64,000 nt of DNA from Adiantum capillus-veneris (lineage: Eukaryota > Streptophyta > Polypodiopsida > Polypodiales > Pteridaceae): NCBI GenBank assembly GCA_014529385.2, contig CM043969.1, positions 14,400,446 to 14,464,445 of the forward strand. Reading direction: 5' to 3'. Within the stretch, counting starts at the first letter, position 1; each line of letters starts with the position of its first letter. Shown here piece by piece: positions 41,807 to 55,500 of the stretch. The notes beneath the pieces are model-generated. The model saw only the letters and a program-made list of their open reading frames with translations. It was not told the origin of the DNA and did not search any database. Position numbers and translations under genes: made by a program.

Positions 41807-44800
41807 ATGTCCGATAGTTTCAGTCAGATTGTCACTGAGAAGCTTGAGAAAAATAACTACCCTGCATGGAAGTTCAAAATAACAAATTTCCTAAAAGGAA
41901 AAGGTTATTGGGACTATGTAGAAGGAGACAATGAAAAGGAACCAGAGATTCCCGAGGCAAATGCTACAACAGAACAAAGGAAAGCCTTGAGGGACTGGCA
42001 ACAAGGCCAGAGCAAAGTGATGTATTGGCTTTCTATGAGCATCACAGATGGCATGATGGGCTATCTACAGGATGCTGAAACCCCCGCCATTGCATGGTAA
42101 AACTTAGGCAGAGTGTTCGAGGTGAACACCAAGGCCAGGAAGCTTCAACTAAAGTCGGAGCTAAATCAGGTTAAGAGGAACAACCTCTCCATCAATGATT
42201 ATGCTTTGAAGATCAAGAGTATCATTGAGGCTCTTGGATCTATTAAAGTTTCAGCGGAAGACGATGACATTGTTCGTGCATGCTTGGATGGTCTAGGAGA
42301 TGAGTATGTACATTTCAGGTCTTCCATGAATACAAGAGACGACATCCCCGTGTTCCAAAATTTGATTTCTATGCTTATTCTTGAGGAAGAACCTTGACAC
42401 ATCTTCTTCTCATGGCAGAAATAATTCTGAACAGGCCTTCTATTCTAACTCCAACAGAGGTAGAGGTAGAGGTCGTGGTTGAGGCCCAAGGGGTTGCAGG
42501 GGCCAATTTCAAGAAGGTCAATCAAATCAAAACAATACAAGTGGCAGGGGAAACCAGTCTCAAGGCAGGGGGAGTCAAAGAGGTCGTGGTGCAGGATCAA
42601 GCAGGCAGCAACATACTGCAGATAGCAGAGAATGTTGGACTTGTGGTGAAAGAGGTCACATGTCACGTGACTGTCCAAAGGGAAAAGCAAGTGGAAAGAG
42701 AGGACAGGGCAACTATGCATCTACTAGCAGAGATGCAGATGACAGCAAAAACAAGCGCATGTTTGTTATGCAGCATGTAATGAATTCCACCCAAGATGAT
42801 GTTTGGTATGTGGATTCAGGTGCCTCTAATCACATGACGTCTCGTGGAGAGTGGCTTAGAGATATGCGTAAACCAGATGTGTCAGACTATGTGCAGACAG
42901 GAGATGACACAACTCACCCCATTGCTCATGTAGGGAACATACCTCTAAATACGAAGAGTGGGAAATCAAAGTACTTAGCAGATGTACTTCATGTCCCAAA
43001 CATTACAAAGAATCTTGTTTCTGTTGGACAAATGGTTGAGCAGGGTTTGCAGGTTCGCTTCAATCCAAATGGCTGTTATGTAGAAGATTTCCAGAATGGC
43101 TGTAAGCTGATCACAGAGGGCAAATGTGTGGGCAGAATGTTTACGCTGAATGTAGACATGCCTGAGGTAAAAGCTGCATTATTTGCACAGGACACAGGTG
43201 TTGTGGCTGATGTTGAAATTTGGCACAAACGCATTGGCCATGTCAATGAGCAGAGATTGTGCAGCATGCAATCAAAACAGATTGTAAAAGGTTTGCCCAA
43301 ATTCAAGGTGGATGGTATGCATAAAGTGTGTGCAGCATGCCAGTTTGGAAAACAGTCAAAGGGATCATTTCCACATGAGCGCAATGTATGTAAAAATCCA
43401 CTTGAGGTGGTGCACACAGATGTTTGGGGTCCAACCGATACTGCAAGTATACATGGTTGTAGGTATTATGTCTCTTTCATTGATGACCATACAAGGAAAG
43501 TATGGCTCTACTTCATGCGTAACAAAAGTGAAGTGTTTGGTCACTTTCAAGACTTCAAAGTCATGATTGAGAAGGAGACAGATATGCAAATCAAGACATT
43601 AAGGTCAGATGGAGAGGGAGAGTACTTCTCCAATTATTTTTCAGATTTTCTGTGAATGCATGGTATACGCAGGCAGTTTACATGCAGATATACTCCACAA
43701 CAGAATGGGGTCGCAGAAAGGAAAAACAGGCACATTGCAGAGGTTTCACGTGCATTGATGAATGGGAAGAACATGCCTCATTATTTCTGGGCTGAAGCTG
43801 TAAATACAACTGTGTACATTATGAACAGGACACCTACAGCTGCGGTGCATGATGTAACACCTGAGGAAAAGTTTACAGGTACAAAGCTTGATTTGGCACA
43901 CTTGCAAGTGTTTGGCTGCATAGCTTACGTGCATGTACTAGATGCGTTGCGTAGGAAATTGGATCCTAAAGCAGAGAAATGTATTCTTGTGGGATATTCC
44001 CTTGAACAAAAGGGGTACAAGTGCTACAATCCTACTACACGAGAATTACGAGTGAGCAGAGATGTAGTCTTTGATGAGATGAGCAGCTGGTACAGTAATG
44101 CACATGGCACTATTGGGGTTGATGTAAAAGATGATGTGGTTGTACAAAATGTGAGGCCACAGTCACAGGTTTTGAGTGGACCACAAGATTCGTCTTCTCG
44201 TGGCTCTGTTGAGAAGCCATGGAATGGTAGACTACGTACGCAGGTTACTCCACCAGTAGGTACAGGGAATGTATCACGGAAAGGAAAGGAAAAGGTTGAT
44301 GAACCTCCCTTTATGGCTGATGCATCATCAGGTTTTTCACATGTAGACATGGATTCAGATGGTTCTGAACAAAGTCTTGATGAGGAATTTGGAACTCCGG
44401 CTGTCAGGACACCTGGTGTAAGGAAAGTACAAGAAGATGCTAGAGGGCAAAGGAGTGACCCAGGACCGCGCAGATCTAACAGAGTCAAAATTCCAGTTCA
44501 GAAATTGACTTATGATGGGTATCTAGCGCATCACCAAGCCTACATAGCTAAGGTGATACAGGATGTGGAGACCACATGTTTTGAGGATGCAGTTGGAAAT
44601 GTGCATTGGGATGATGCAATGAATAAAGAGATGGCTGCATTGGAAGCAAACGACACATGGGAGTTGGTGCCATTGCCAAGTGGCAAGAAAGCTATTGGCT
44701 GTAAATGGGTGTATAAAACTAAGCATAAGGCTGATGGTAACATTGAGCGTCACAAGGCAAGGCTGGTTATGCACAAACGTATGGCATAGACTATGAGGAG

Positions 44801-46101
44801 ACCTTTGCTCCAGTGGCAAAGATGACGACTGTGAGAGCTGTCATAGCAGTGGATGCATCTAGAGGATGGATTATGCATCAAATGGACGTAAAGAATGCCT
44901 TCTTGAATGGTGAGTTGCAAGAGGAAGTGTATATGGATCAGCCACCTGGTTATGTCGATCCAGGTTACCCAGATTATGTATGCAGACTTCTCAAAGCTTT
45001 GTATGGTTTGAAGAAGGGCTCTAGAGCATGGTATGACAGGATTGCCAAGTATCTTGTCAGTATTGGGTTTAGGAGAGCTCATGCTGATCATTCACTCTGT
45101 GTACGTGAGAGTGATGTGGGGATTGTGGTCATTACCATATATGTAGATGACCTTATTATTGTGGGTGACAATGCTATGGAGATTGATCATGTGAAGGGTC
45201 TTCTCAAACAGGAGTTTGAAATGAAAGATTTGGGCGAGTTGCGCTACTTTCTTGGCATTGAGGTGATCAAGACTCCAGAGGGTGTATGGCTGTCACAGAG
45301 ATAGTATGCTTTGGACATGTTGTCAAAGTATGGTATGGCTGATTGTAAGCCAATTTCTATTCCCTTGGATGTGAATGCAAAGCTGAGTGCAGAGAAGGGT
45401 GATGTTGTTGAGGATGTCAAGATGTACAGGAAGATTGTGGGTAGTCTAATCTACTTGACTATCACGAGGCCAGACTTGAGCTACACAGTAGGCTTGGAGA
45501 GTCAGTTCATGCAACTTCCGTGGAAGCCACATTTGGATGGAGTACGACGCACACTTCGGTATGTGCAAGGGACTCCGTACTATGCATTGTTCTATGCAGC
45601 AGATGTGCCATTAGCATTGTATGGGTATACAGATGCAGGAGATCTACGAGTGGCTTCATGTTCTCTTTTGGGAGTGTTGTTGTTACTTGGAGCAGCAAAA
45701 GGCAGCCTACGCTTGCTTTATCGAGCACAGAGGCCGAGTACAGAGGTGCAGCAGTTGCGCCGTGCGAGGTAGCTTGGCTACACACATTACTTGAGGACTT
45801 GGGAGTGCAGGTGGACCAGCAGATTGTCATTCATTGTGACAACCTCAGCAGCATGCAGTTGGCTAGGAACGCAGTGTTCCATGCTAGGACCAAGCACATA
45901 GAGGTACATTACCACTACGTTCGAGAGCGAGTGTTGGCGGGCGACATCGACTTGGTCTACGTCAGCACAGAGGAGTAGATAGAGGATATCTTTACCAAGG
46001 CCCTCGGAGCTGAGAAGCTTCGACGTTTCCGGACTATGCTTGGACTCTGCGACATGCAGAGCTCGAGGGGGAGTGTTGAGATGTTGAGCTCTACATCTTG
46101 A
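41807..46101 (+). pseudogene. Cop3 gag-pol polyprotein, several lesions
   Basis: Gag starts MSDSFSQIVTEKLEKNNYPAW with TAA at 42098. A frameshift near 42390 is followed by an RG-rich stretch with a TGA, then the knuckle CWTCGERGHMSRDC (about 42629-42672). The protease site DSGASNHM is near 42813. Pre-integrase WHKRIGHVN and CAACQFGKQ come next. Integrase has VHTDVWGP, RSDGEGEY and QQNGVAER with a TGA at 43653. A small deletion near 44768 removes the KG of the KARLVAKGYAQ motif. RT has LYGLKKGSRAWYD and YVDDLIIVG (about 45139), and TAG at 45302. A frameshift near 45640 precedes RNase H with [13 protein letters not shown], and TAG at 45976. The last in-frame stop lies 28 bp inside the 3' LTR. 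Confidence 0.9.
46059..46073 (+). other. Polypurine tract of Cop3
   Basis: The purine-rich GAGCTCGAGGGGGAG run directly precedes the 3' LTR. Confidence 0.8.
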
Positions 46102-46394
46102 GCTGGCATCCACTACGGGTCTTGGCCGCTTATGGCATTTACTCACTGGCGCGTTAGGTGACCAACACGGAGGATCTCTGCCAGTGATTCTACAGCTGGA
46201 CTACACTTATAGTGCCAGCCTAGTACGCTTCTAGCATGTTCACACTTAGTGACCGCATGTACATATGTGCTACTTTTCAGCTTTAGCACTTAGTCATTTT
46301 GTACTCTCTTTTCTGTGAGAAGAAGAAGAAGCTTTCCATCTCTTTGTGGTGTGTGCTTGTCTTGTGTAGCTCTCTTGCATCCTCATTCTTTACA
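46074..46394 (+). repeat. 3' LTR of Cop3 (321 bp)
   Basis: It has the same length and ends as 27805-28125. By eye there are five substitutions. It is followed by ATATA. Confidence 0.95.
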
Positions 46395-47420
46395 ATATAG
46401 ACGGCTCGTCAAACGGAGCCCCAGTGCTCAAGATACTGAAGTTTAAAGGTGGAGTATGTAAGAGATCCCCGACGCACAGGGCAACTAGGGATAGGTGGCC
46501 CAGGCAGGTGTCAGTGGATACATGTGTAGTGCTTAAGTTGCGGAGCATGCCAGCCTTCTCGGATTGAGAATTGGAGCTCGGAATAGCAAGTTATGATCAA
46601 TTGAAATTTTTTTGGGGGCCCGGGTCTAAGCCCACTTGGCCGCATCGGAGGATACGCCATCTATGAGTTTTTTGGCCTCGCCAGGGTTCTCGGTGATGGC
46701 GTGCACTATGTGGAGTTAGTCGAAATCGATCCCATGTGATGCTGAGTTCCGAGCACTGAGTTACAGCCTGGAGAAAACGGGAGGATTTGGCAGTGGTGGG
46801 ATTGTAGATGATTTTGGTTGGTTTTGGTGACCCCGGTTTGCGGCCTCAGAAAGCTCAGGAAGTGGTGAAGGTAGAGCGGGTCGAGGTCCACTATGAAAAT
46901 TTTCAATGGGTTTTTCCAGTTCGGGCGTACCATCAGTAAGCCGAAGGGAGCAATGCTCTGAAGAAGGGGGAGGATTTTGATTCCCAAGGTGTTTTTGAAG
47001 GGTTTTTTGAGGCCCTGAAGGCCATTTTAAGAGGGAATCCCCGGCAATTGCCACGTGGCACTAAACGAACCCATAGGCGGGCGCAAGATGGTGAAGTTCG
47101 TGGTATTTGGGCCAGGGCGTGAGCCCTTTTGAGGTGTGTAAAGGGAGGCGAGCTCCCTTGGAGCTCCGTGAGCTATGGAGTTGGGCGTTGTTGGCGGGCG
47201 GCGGCCCTGCATGGCGGAGACGGCAGCGTTTTGGCCCGCTTGAGGAGGCGTGCACTGCGCCGGCATGAGATGGAAGCGGCGTGGGCGACGCGATGCGCTC
47301 GTGAAGTCAACCTATGATGTGGCCTTGAGGGGGCCATTCTCGTGGCCCTCGGGGCCCAGCGACCTCGCTATTGATGGCAAAGGGGGAGGGTCCCACAGCC
47401 CGGGCGGTGAGCATAGAGAT

Positions 47421-47486
<66 letters not shown>

Positions 47487-47619
47487 CGAGGACAAATGAA
47501 AGGGGCAAGAGGCCACTCCAAGGCCGGACAAAGGCAAAACGCAAGGCCGAGCAAAGTGAAAGCCATACCAAAGAGGGGAAGGAGGAGAGAGAAAGGAAGA
47601 GAGAGGTGGCAGGAGGAGT

Positions 47620-47658
<39 letters not shown>

Positions 47659-48300
47659 TCAAAGTTAGGCCAATAGAGCAATGCAAAGCTGAGCCCCCTG
47701 AAGGGATAAAAATAATGAGAAAATAAAATAAAATAAAGAGAATCCTAGGGGCAATAGTGATGTCGCTATTACACCCCCCCAAGTGCAAAAGAGAGAGGAA
47801 GAGAGCAGATGAAGCAAAGCGGTGCCCCTTTTCCAAAGATACCAAATCTGGGTGCCAGATGGACCAATTGAAGGGCAATTTCCCAAATTGAAGACCCCCC
47901 CATAAAAGTCAAAAATTAATCAAATTAGGGGCTTTTTTCCTGGCTTTTTGGTGCCGTTTGAAGACTGCAAAGTGGAGCTCTCTGAGAGAGGAGTGTGTCT
48001 TTCAAAGCCCTGTGTATTTTCTTGTGAAAATGGCCATGGTGATGGTAGTGTGAACCTATGTACATGTTTGGTGAAGTGTAACCGAGCCTGTGTTGCCCCG
48101 TCTTGTCGTTGTTTTCCCTTCCCCCCTTCTCTTTCTCTTGCTCTGGTGTTTCCCCTCGGTGCCGGAAGTGTGGATGTGAGTGCCCCTCTGGACCGACGGT
48201 GATTTGTGTGAGAGAGCGAGATGGAGCGGTTGCGTGCGTGTGTAAGGGTGGAGACAGATCGTGGCAACAGGTGTGCTCTTTGATAGAGTAACCTTTGGAG
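46395..48300. other. Spacer with long (GA)n arrays
   Basis: No gene is supported. The region 47040-47300 is GC-rich. (GA)n arrays lie at about 47421-47483 and 47624-47653, and every long ORF across them is a repeat artefact (RE or SL dipeptides). Confidence 0.6.
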
Positions 48301-48345
48301 GTTTTTAATGAAGCTAACCCTAAGGTCTTTTAGCTCCATTAGATG

Positions 48346-48547
48346 CACGTTGCTCTTTGATAAACTATCTCCTTTTGGACCCCTATTGAGATGTAACCAT
48401 CTCTCCTCTTGGTCCCCTGCTGAGATAAGTTTAGAAGCACTTATTACACGTTCCTCTTTGGTAGACCATCTCCTTTTGGACCCCTATTGAGACGTAACCA
48501 TCTCTCCTTCTGGTCCCCTGCTGAGATAGATTTGGAAGCACATATCT
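48346..48547. repeat. Tandem duplication, period 101 bp
   Basis: Units begin CACGTTGCTCTTTG (48346) and CACGTTCCTCTTTG (48447). Each carries ATCTCCTTTTGGACCCCTAT and GGTCCCCTGCTGAGATA. A weak partial unit may precede them near 48270. Confidence 0.85.
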
Positions 48548-51500
48548 TTATTCTAACTTTTGTTCCCATATTGAATGATCAGTTTAATATGAGAAAATCA
48601 TTTGGTAAAATTAGATATTATATTTTATGACATAAAACCCGAGGCTCGACTTAGCAAGAAAGGGGCTACATATAGAACAATTGGCGATTCACCTCTCTCG
48701 AACGGACGGGTAGGCTCTAGGTCGATGGCTTGAGGGAGCAGTTTGAAGGACGTTAGAATGGAGATGTGTAGCGAGAGACATCACACTAGTATTACAACTT
48801 TATAGGACCAATGCAACGTTAGGAAGTTGTGGTCACAATTCTTATAAGGGGATTACGTGACGTTAATAACCAATTATGATCCCAATTAAGTTGTATATAA
48901 CTCCTTAGAACTATCCATCCTTGAGGAGCTTCCTTACATCAGGTTGTATGTACTCTATTGGCCTATATTATCAGTACTCTATTGGCTCTACTTTCGGTTT
49001 TCATTACATAGAATCTTTCCAAGATGCTTTAGCATCTCCATTCAACTCACAATTTAAAACCAATCCGAATGGGTAGGATTTGACCTCATCACGTAGAGAG
49101 TATAAAGCTCAACCTTAACAACTACAAGCCCACGGTACCCTTTGGGGTGCCCTTAACTACTAAAAAAAAACAATTTAACCGCGCGCCCGCCTCCCCCCCC
49201 CCCCTTTTCCTTTCCCTTTTTTCCCCCCACCCTTCCCTTTTCCTTTCTTTCTCCCCCCTAAACTAATTAATGGGTTTCTCAAAAAGTCTTTTTTGGGCAC
49301 CTGTGGCCAGATTGTAAGTACTCAAAATTTTAATCCAAAAATTTTGAAGACATATCACAACATTCAATTATTTCACACTAGGAAAACAATTCTCAAGCAA
49401 ACCACTAGCTTGGGGGCAATGCAAAGAAAATACCTCATCTATGCACATGATGTGTTTTCACCTCTGGCTTACTTTTTTTATCGGGATAGGTATAGGCCTA
49501 AAAACGGGGCCCGCATAATTGGCTCCTTTACCCTATGCAAATGTAATCCAATATGCAAACCTACTATAAAGCACTCAAATAAACAAATTAAACAACATTG
49601 GAAAGCCAAGCATGTGCCTCAAATTAAACAAAACCTAATCCAAACTTTCGCAATCTAGCAATGTGTTCCAAGGTGTGCGTCTTGTGACATGTTTCTAGAA
49701 AAAACATGCAAAAAGCTACAATGGGCTTATTGAAATAGTCTATTGGAACATTCTGGATGGCGAAGTACAAGGCATCTCAAAGTGGAATTAGTTTTGAATG
49801 GAAAGATCACAATGACAAATATTTTGGTCGCTTATTGCACCATACAATGTGCACTACTTGCTCCTTGCAAATAGGGGGAAAATACACTTATCTTGGTTGA
49901 GCGTAGCCCATAAGATCTTAAAATCCAAATCCTAAAAATTGAGGTATTTTTTCTTTCTAAAAGAAACCTTACTGTTGGGTTGGGTTAGCCTAAAAATTGA
50001 GGTATTTCTGCTTTCTAAAAGAAACCTTATTGTTGGGTTGGGTTAGGGAGACTTTCATTGTTTTAAGTGCATGATAGAGACTTACTTTAATTGTTTATTT
50101 CACTTTCATTTCATATCCTAACATGTCTTGATTATTTTTGCATTCTATTGTTTTAGAATGTTAAAGTAAAATTTCAATTGCATAATTCTAATAAATTCTA
50201 TGGATACACACACATATATATTAATGAGTTTTTTAAATTTCATATTTGATTTCACAGCCTCACATGGCTTGACTTTTCTTACATTCTGTAACTTTAATTC
50301 TAGTCAATATTCAGGAAAGTCTTTTTTATTAAGCGACCGTCGATTGAGTTTTCTTCCAACAAAGAAGCGAACCGAAAATACTAGCATAAATTTAAAATTT
50401 GTAGGATTTTTGAACTATTTTCTCACATATTTCACTAGTTTTTCTTCCCTTTACCATGGATTGCAATCAAGTAGTTTCCATTTTCAACCGGCTCAAGGCT
50501 AAGCTAAAGCATTCCTTTCTTGAACATTGATTCTACTTAAACTCAACCTAATGATTCTATCACATTTTAATTATTTTAGAAAGCCACTTGTGATTCTTTC
50601 ACTTGTTTAATATCAAATCGAGTGATAACATTTCTATGTATATGATAGTAAGGATCTTGATTGCAACCTCAAGTCCTTCTCCAACTTGCATACCACCTTG
50701 TATTAGTAGAGTTGGAGAATCAAGTAATCTTGAGTGTTTCCCAACCATGTATATGCCATTAATGCTTCTACAAAGGGGAAGGAAAAAAGAGGAAAGCACA
50801 TAACACACCAAAATAGAAAGGAAACCAGATTAACAACCCCCAGCCTGTGCGTGCCCGCACCCGCCCGAGCGCGCGTGCGCGAGAGAGAGAGAGAGAGAAG
50901 TAAATAGAGTGCACCCACTTGTGTAGTGTTATATATTTACTTGGAGTTTGTCCATAAGTCTCCAAAGATTCCAGTGGGGAGCCATGCCAAAAGCTTTCTT
51001 GAAGTTCACAAAGCAACACTACAATCCTTTACCTTTTCAACCCACTTTCCTCCTAGAGACAAGGTGGACAATAGTGCTATGATTTTCAAGAACACGCTTG
51101 TCCATATGCACATTTTTCATTCTTTTCAACCCGTTCACTATCTTCATTCCCACGAACATTAAAAAAGAAAAAAACTCTGCCATAAGGGATCGGCCCATTA
51201 TTGTTTGGTAGTTGTTTGTATTGATTACATCTCTCCCTTTATGTAAATGATTGATCCGATTGATACTCCAATCATAAGGCATTGCATGCTAACATGCAAG
51301 GTTAAACATATCGTGTATCCAAAAATGTGTTTCTTTCTTTATCGATTTGAGAATTCTGGGCTAGATACCTTGAAGATCTCCTACCTTGCAAGTGGCCGAT
51401 TTATTAAGCCCTCCATATACATATCCTATGATGAAGAACGAGGGAATACATAAAGAACCATGACACGGCATTTACCACGTGCTTGTGCCTTTTTTTGAAC

Positions 51501-52500
51501 TTGGAAAAGTTATTGAATAACTTCCCATCTTCTTCTCTTTTCTTTAAGAAGTGCTTTGTATGAATGCATGTAGATTCGAAATCATTATTTTTATCCTTTT
51601 TTTGCATCTAAACTGGTCTACTCGTGTGCTTCTTTACATTCCGTTTCAAACCATTTCTTCTTTGAGCTACCTTTCTTGACGCCTTTGCAAGACACGTGAT
51701 TCATAGCAAAGAATTTCTCCCCATGCAAGAGAAAATGACTTGCTTGAAAGATTTCCACTTTCATTCTAATGTTGAATTAGTTGGGAGCCCTTTGACTTTA
51801 GCATTGGTTGCTCATCCATATCAATATACATAGGTGCCTATTTTTGAAGTATATGCATAAAGGTGATTGTTCCACATGTGTAAAACTTTGTATCCAATCT
51901 GGATCTCAAAAATAGTGTATATTCCATCAAACTATCTGTTTTGTGCATGTAAGTCCCTCAGTGCCATTCCATAAAGATACACTAGTTGCAACGAGCATTT
52001 TGATGCTATTGCACATATGTAGGAGTGACTTGCCATATCCATCCGACTCTTTTTTATCACTAGAGGTTTGACTATATATGTTTACATCCTATAGTCTCCT
52101 TAAAACATGTGGCATATCAAATTGTTGTATCTCACGTTGCAAAGTTTTAGGCGAGGGGGCTTAAGATATTGAAGACATCTCTAATTCTTCTCCATCTGCT
52201 TCTTATTCTTCTTCTCGTAAGATTATCTTTGCAGGGAACTAGGTCTGCTTGATATAATCAGTGTTGCGAGAGTGAATCACACCACCCATAAAGTGCATGC
52301 AACACAACCTAGATCAGCATAATGTCAATCCAGGACACAGATGACACGATAGGCACACGGAGGATATCTCTTTAGCTTGTCAGATTGAGACCATCCTACA
52401 CATACAACACTCTGGAAGGACAACTAAACCAAATCTAGAGTCTCATTGCTCTCAATTACACCCCCCAACCCACATACACACAATGGAAGGAAGCCCATCA
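48548..52500. other. Spacer without recognisable genes
   Basis: It is AT-rich and low in coding signal. It contains a pyrimidine-rich tract (49190-49260), a 58-bp tandem duplication at 49931-50046, and a short (GA)n run at 50881-50900. I see no protein, RNA gene or complete element. Confidence 0.5.
49931..50046. repeat. 58-bp tandem duplication
   Basis: CCTAAAAATTGAGGTATTT begins at 49931 and 49989. Both units run through TTTCTAAAAGAAACCTTA and TGTTGGGTTGGGTTAG with few differences. Confidence 0.88.
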
Positions 52501-55500
52501 AATCATACCAAACCATCCCCTCATTAGGATACACCTATCCCTAAGCCTACAAACAAAGTCCTAGATATAAACCCATCTATGAAAAACGTATATAAAGACA
52601 GAGCCAAATTTTGAAGTGCCCGAAATTGAAATCTATGAGTACATATGCGTAGCTTATGTTGCTGGAAAGGGGGAAATGAGAAAACACCTAGCACATAATA
52701 TGATTGCCTCTCTATAGCCCAGTGATTCCACATGAGCACCCCAATCCCCTATTGAACACACACCCAAACACCCGATCTGCAAATGACTATTGCCCGTGCC
52801 CGTACCCAACCGACCCCGTCTACATACATCCTGTCACAAAGCATACCATAATGCTTTGGTCGATGACCTTTCGGAGCACCTTTGTCCCCAAATACGCAAT
52901 TAATATCCAAGAACACACATCGATATCCGCATAGAAAGCACTCACGCACTCATACTAAAAACTCACACATACACGACACATACATATATATGAAGGCAAG
53001 AGAGAAAATGATATGTAACCACTTAAACATCAAAGATTGGGAGGATATGAGAATGCAAATCATGCAGGCTTTGACTCAAGCATTTACAATGATGGACTCT
53101 GTTAAAAGATTCTCGCTCGGTACTTCTCCTTACAATACTATGGATCCTTGGAGATAAGGCTCACTTCCTAGCCCACCCTTTTTTTCTTGTATTGTTGGCT
53201 TCTTATGCTGCTTGTAGTTTGGCCGATAGCACCTCCAAATCTATGGGTGGCCCTCCGTACTGGCGAGTGAAAGAGTGCTCCTTCACAATTCCTCTCATGA
53301 TCTATTGTTCATGACCCTCTCGCCCATGCAGTTCTGCCCTCTCTTGTTGTTGGATTCCAACTCACAAAGCATTAAAGGTCTCCATCATAAACAACTCGAG
53401 CTCCCTCAATTCTTTGCAACTTTGGTTCCTCTTTACGACACCGTCATCATCAACCTGCATGCCCATCCTGCAACCCTGAAGGCACTCCTCATCCCCATAC
53501 CGTGCTCTTCAATCCCTGGTGGCCGCCCCTGTCAGTAGTGTCCCAGCCAACTCCCATTTACCATTGCTCACCTCCTCTGATATCACCTATGCTCCAGCCC
53601 CTCGAACCTACTCACCTTCTCCAGCCCTGCGGCACTTAATTCCCTTGTTTCTTGCCTTGCAGCCCCTCCAGGCTCTTGAAGGGGTTGCCCTTGCAACTGG
53701 CCCCGCTTGAGACCAACCCCGTCAACTCACGATCTCTTCCCGTCGACCCTCGGCCCGCTCTTTGTGCTGCCCTTTGCTCCATACATCGCCCTCAACTTCC
53801 CATGCAGCAGACTGCAGCCGTACGTGCTCATAACACCCCCCACCATGGCCGTTTTCTTCTGCTCGCCATGACATGCAGCTGCTCCTGCTCCTGCAAACTC
53901 ACGTGTCCCTCTGCAGTGCTACTCACCTGTCCTCTTACCCCTTAGAGCACTACAATGGCACCTATAGATAGCGCTATTGCGTGGCCTTCCAAGTCCTCGT
54001 GCTACTGGCGGTTCTGCTCCGTGCAGTCGAGTTTGTTTTTTCTTATAATTTTTAAAAGTAGTCTCCAGCTCTACCATTTAAGGAGACTTGTCTGGCCTCG
54101 TTTCCCATGTCTATGCAACTGCTGAAGGTCAGAAAAAACATTATTTTTCCTCTTTGACCTCATTGCCTCCACACCCATAGCATGGCCTCGATCCCTGAGC
54201 TCCACCACTTTAAAGGAGTCGTGCTTAACTTCCCGTCGCGCTGCCATGAAAGAACCATCGCCCTTTCAAGTCAAGTTGATGATCATACATATGGTCGACC
54301 ACTTGCTTTGACCTCTGTATGCCATAAAACTCCCACAATTTTTCGAGACGATGGCCTCACAATCTTTGTTGACTTGAAGCTGCAATTACTTTGGTCTGTT
54401 AAAATCCACATTTGACATACGCTTCTCGGCAATGCTGGCTGTACCTTGTATCAAGAAGTCGCACAAGTACTATACCACCCACGTGCTATCTTTCATATTC
54501 CTGCTTCAGGCTTCTCCCTAGGTCAACAGTGTTTGGCTGCACCATCGCTACGATTCTAACAACTACTTGCAGACAAAAAACAGACATCATTTGGTATACT
54601 TACAGCCACAAATAGCTCGTAGATGAGTAAGAGCATTCACTATGTTCTGCAAGAAATGCTTGGGGTTGTCGCGTAGCTCTTGCCGAGGCTAGCGCGATGG
54701 TGCAGTCAAACCTCCAATGTGATGAACAAGCGGGGAGTAGCAGCAAGATGAAGCTCACACTCTCTCTCTCCCTCTCTCACACACAATTGACGACGGCTTA
54801 AAATTTATGATTATGAAAAAGTTGTTCTTACAAAAGTGACCTAGGTACCTTATATACTAAGGCTACCTTAGGTTAACCAAAAAATAGAGTTTATCAGGGG
54901 TCAAATGGCTTGGTATTTACAATTTAGAAGTGACAATGCACCCCGACTCTACAACTAGACTAGCTACTTATTACAATTGATGTTTATAACTATAATCCTC
55001 AACATTCTATAAGTCTCAAAGAATAAGGCTTTGTTAAGTTATGTCGTGTTGAGATCCTCTGGTTATTGTTGTGTCTGCTCTTCATCATTGGTGACTCCTT
55101 TGTTCTTGCATCAAGGTGATCAAAGTCGTATGTGCCACTGTTAGCTGTTGTGTGCTTTGTAAATTATTATACTGCTTCTACTTGATACATGACTTAATTA
55201 AAGCCCGACAAACCCCAATTAATTTCCCAAGTTAGTAACTTGCATCAAAAGGGCATGACTATCAATGATCTTTCATTGTCCATTTGTCCCCAAAATTCAT
55301 ATACATGATGTACAGGGTATATTGTAGATGGTTATCATGGTGATGGCCGGAAATGACATGCCATATGGGGTAGCCTCTACACCACACATAGCATGAACAT
55401 CCCCAAGCATCATCTCAAGGTAGAAGTAATCCTATAGGTAGAGAGGGGGCACCACCTAGCATAAGTGCGGCTAGGACGTAGATATACATGACCTAGGGTA

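Larger units (their letters stand above)
27805..46394 (+). mobile_element. Ty1/Copia element Cop3, split by Gyp2
   Basis: Both 321-bp LTRs are present, with five differences counted by eye. A near-match target duplication (GTATA before, ATATA after) flanks it. Without Gyp2 and its duplicated CTCAA the element is about 5.17 kb, normal for Copia. Gyp2 is inserted in the leader, 86 bp after the LTR. The polyprotein is broken at several places. Confidence 0.93.

Noticed and set aside
47250-47878. Long RE-rich and SL-rich ORFs
   Set aside because: Pure (GA)n/(CT)n translations with no other sequence support.
53275-54615. Run of plus-strand ORFs of 63-97 aa that might be a degraded gene
   Set aside because: They are in different frames and contain no motif I recognise; codon content looks random and Pro/Leu-rich from C-rich DNA.
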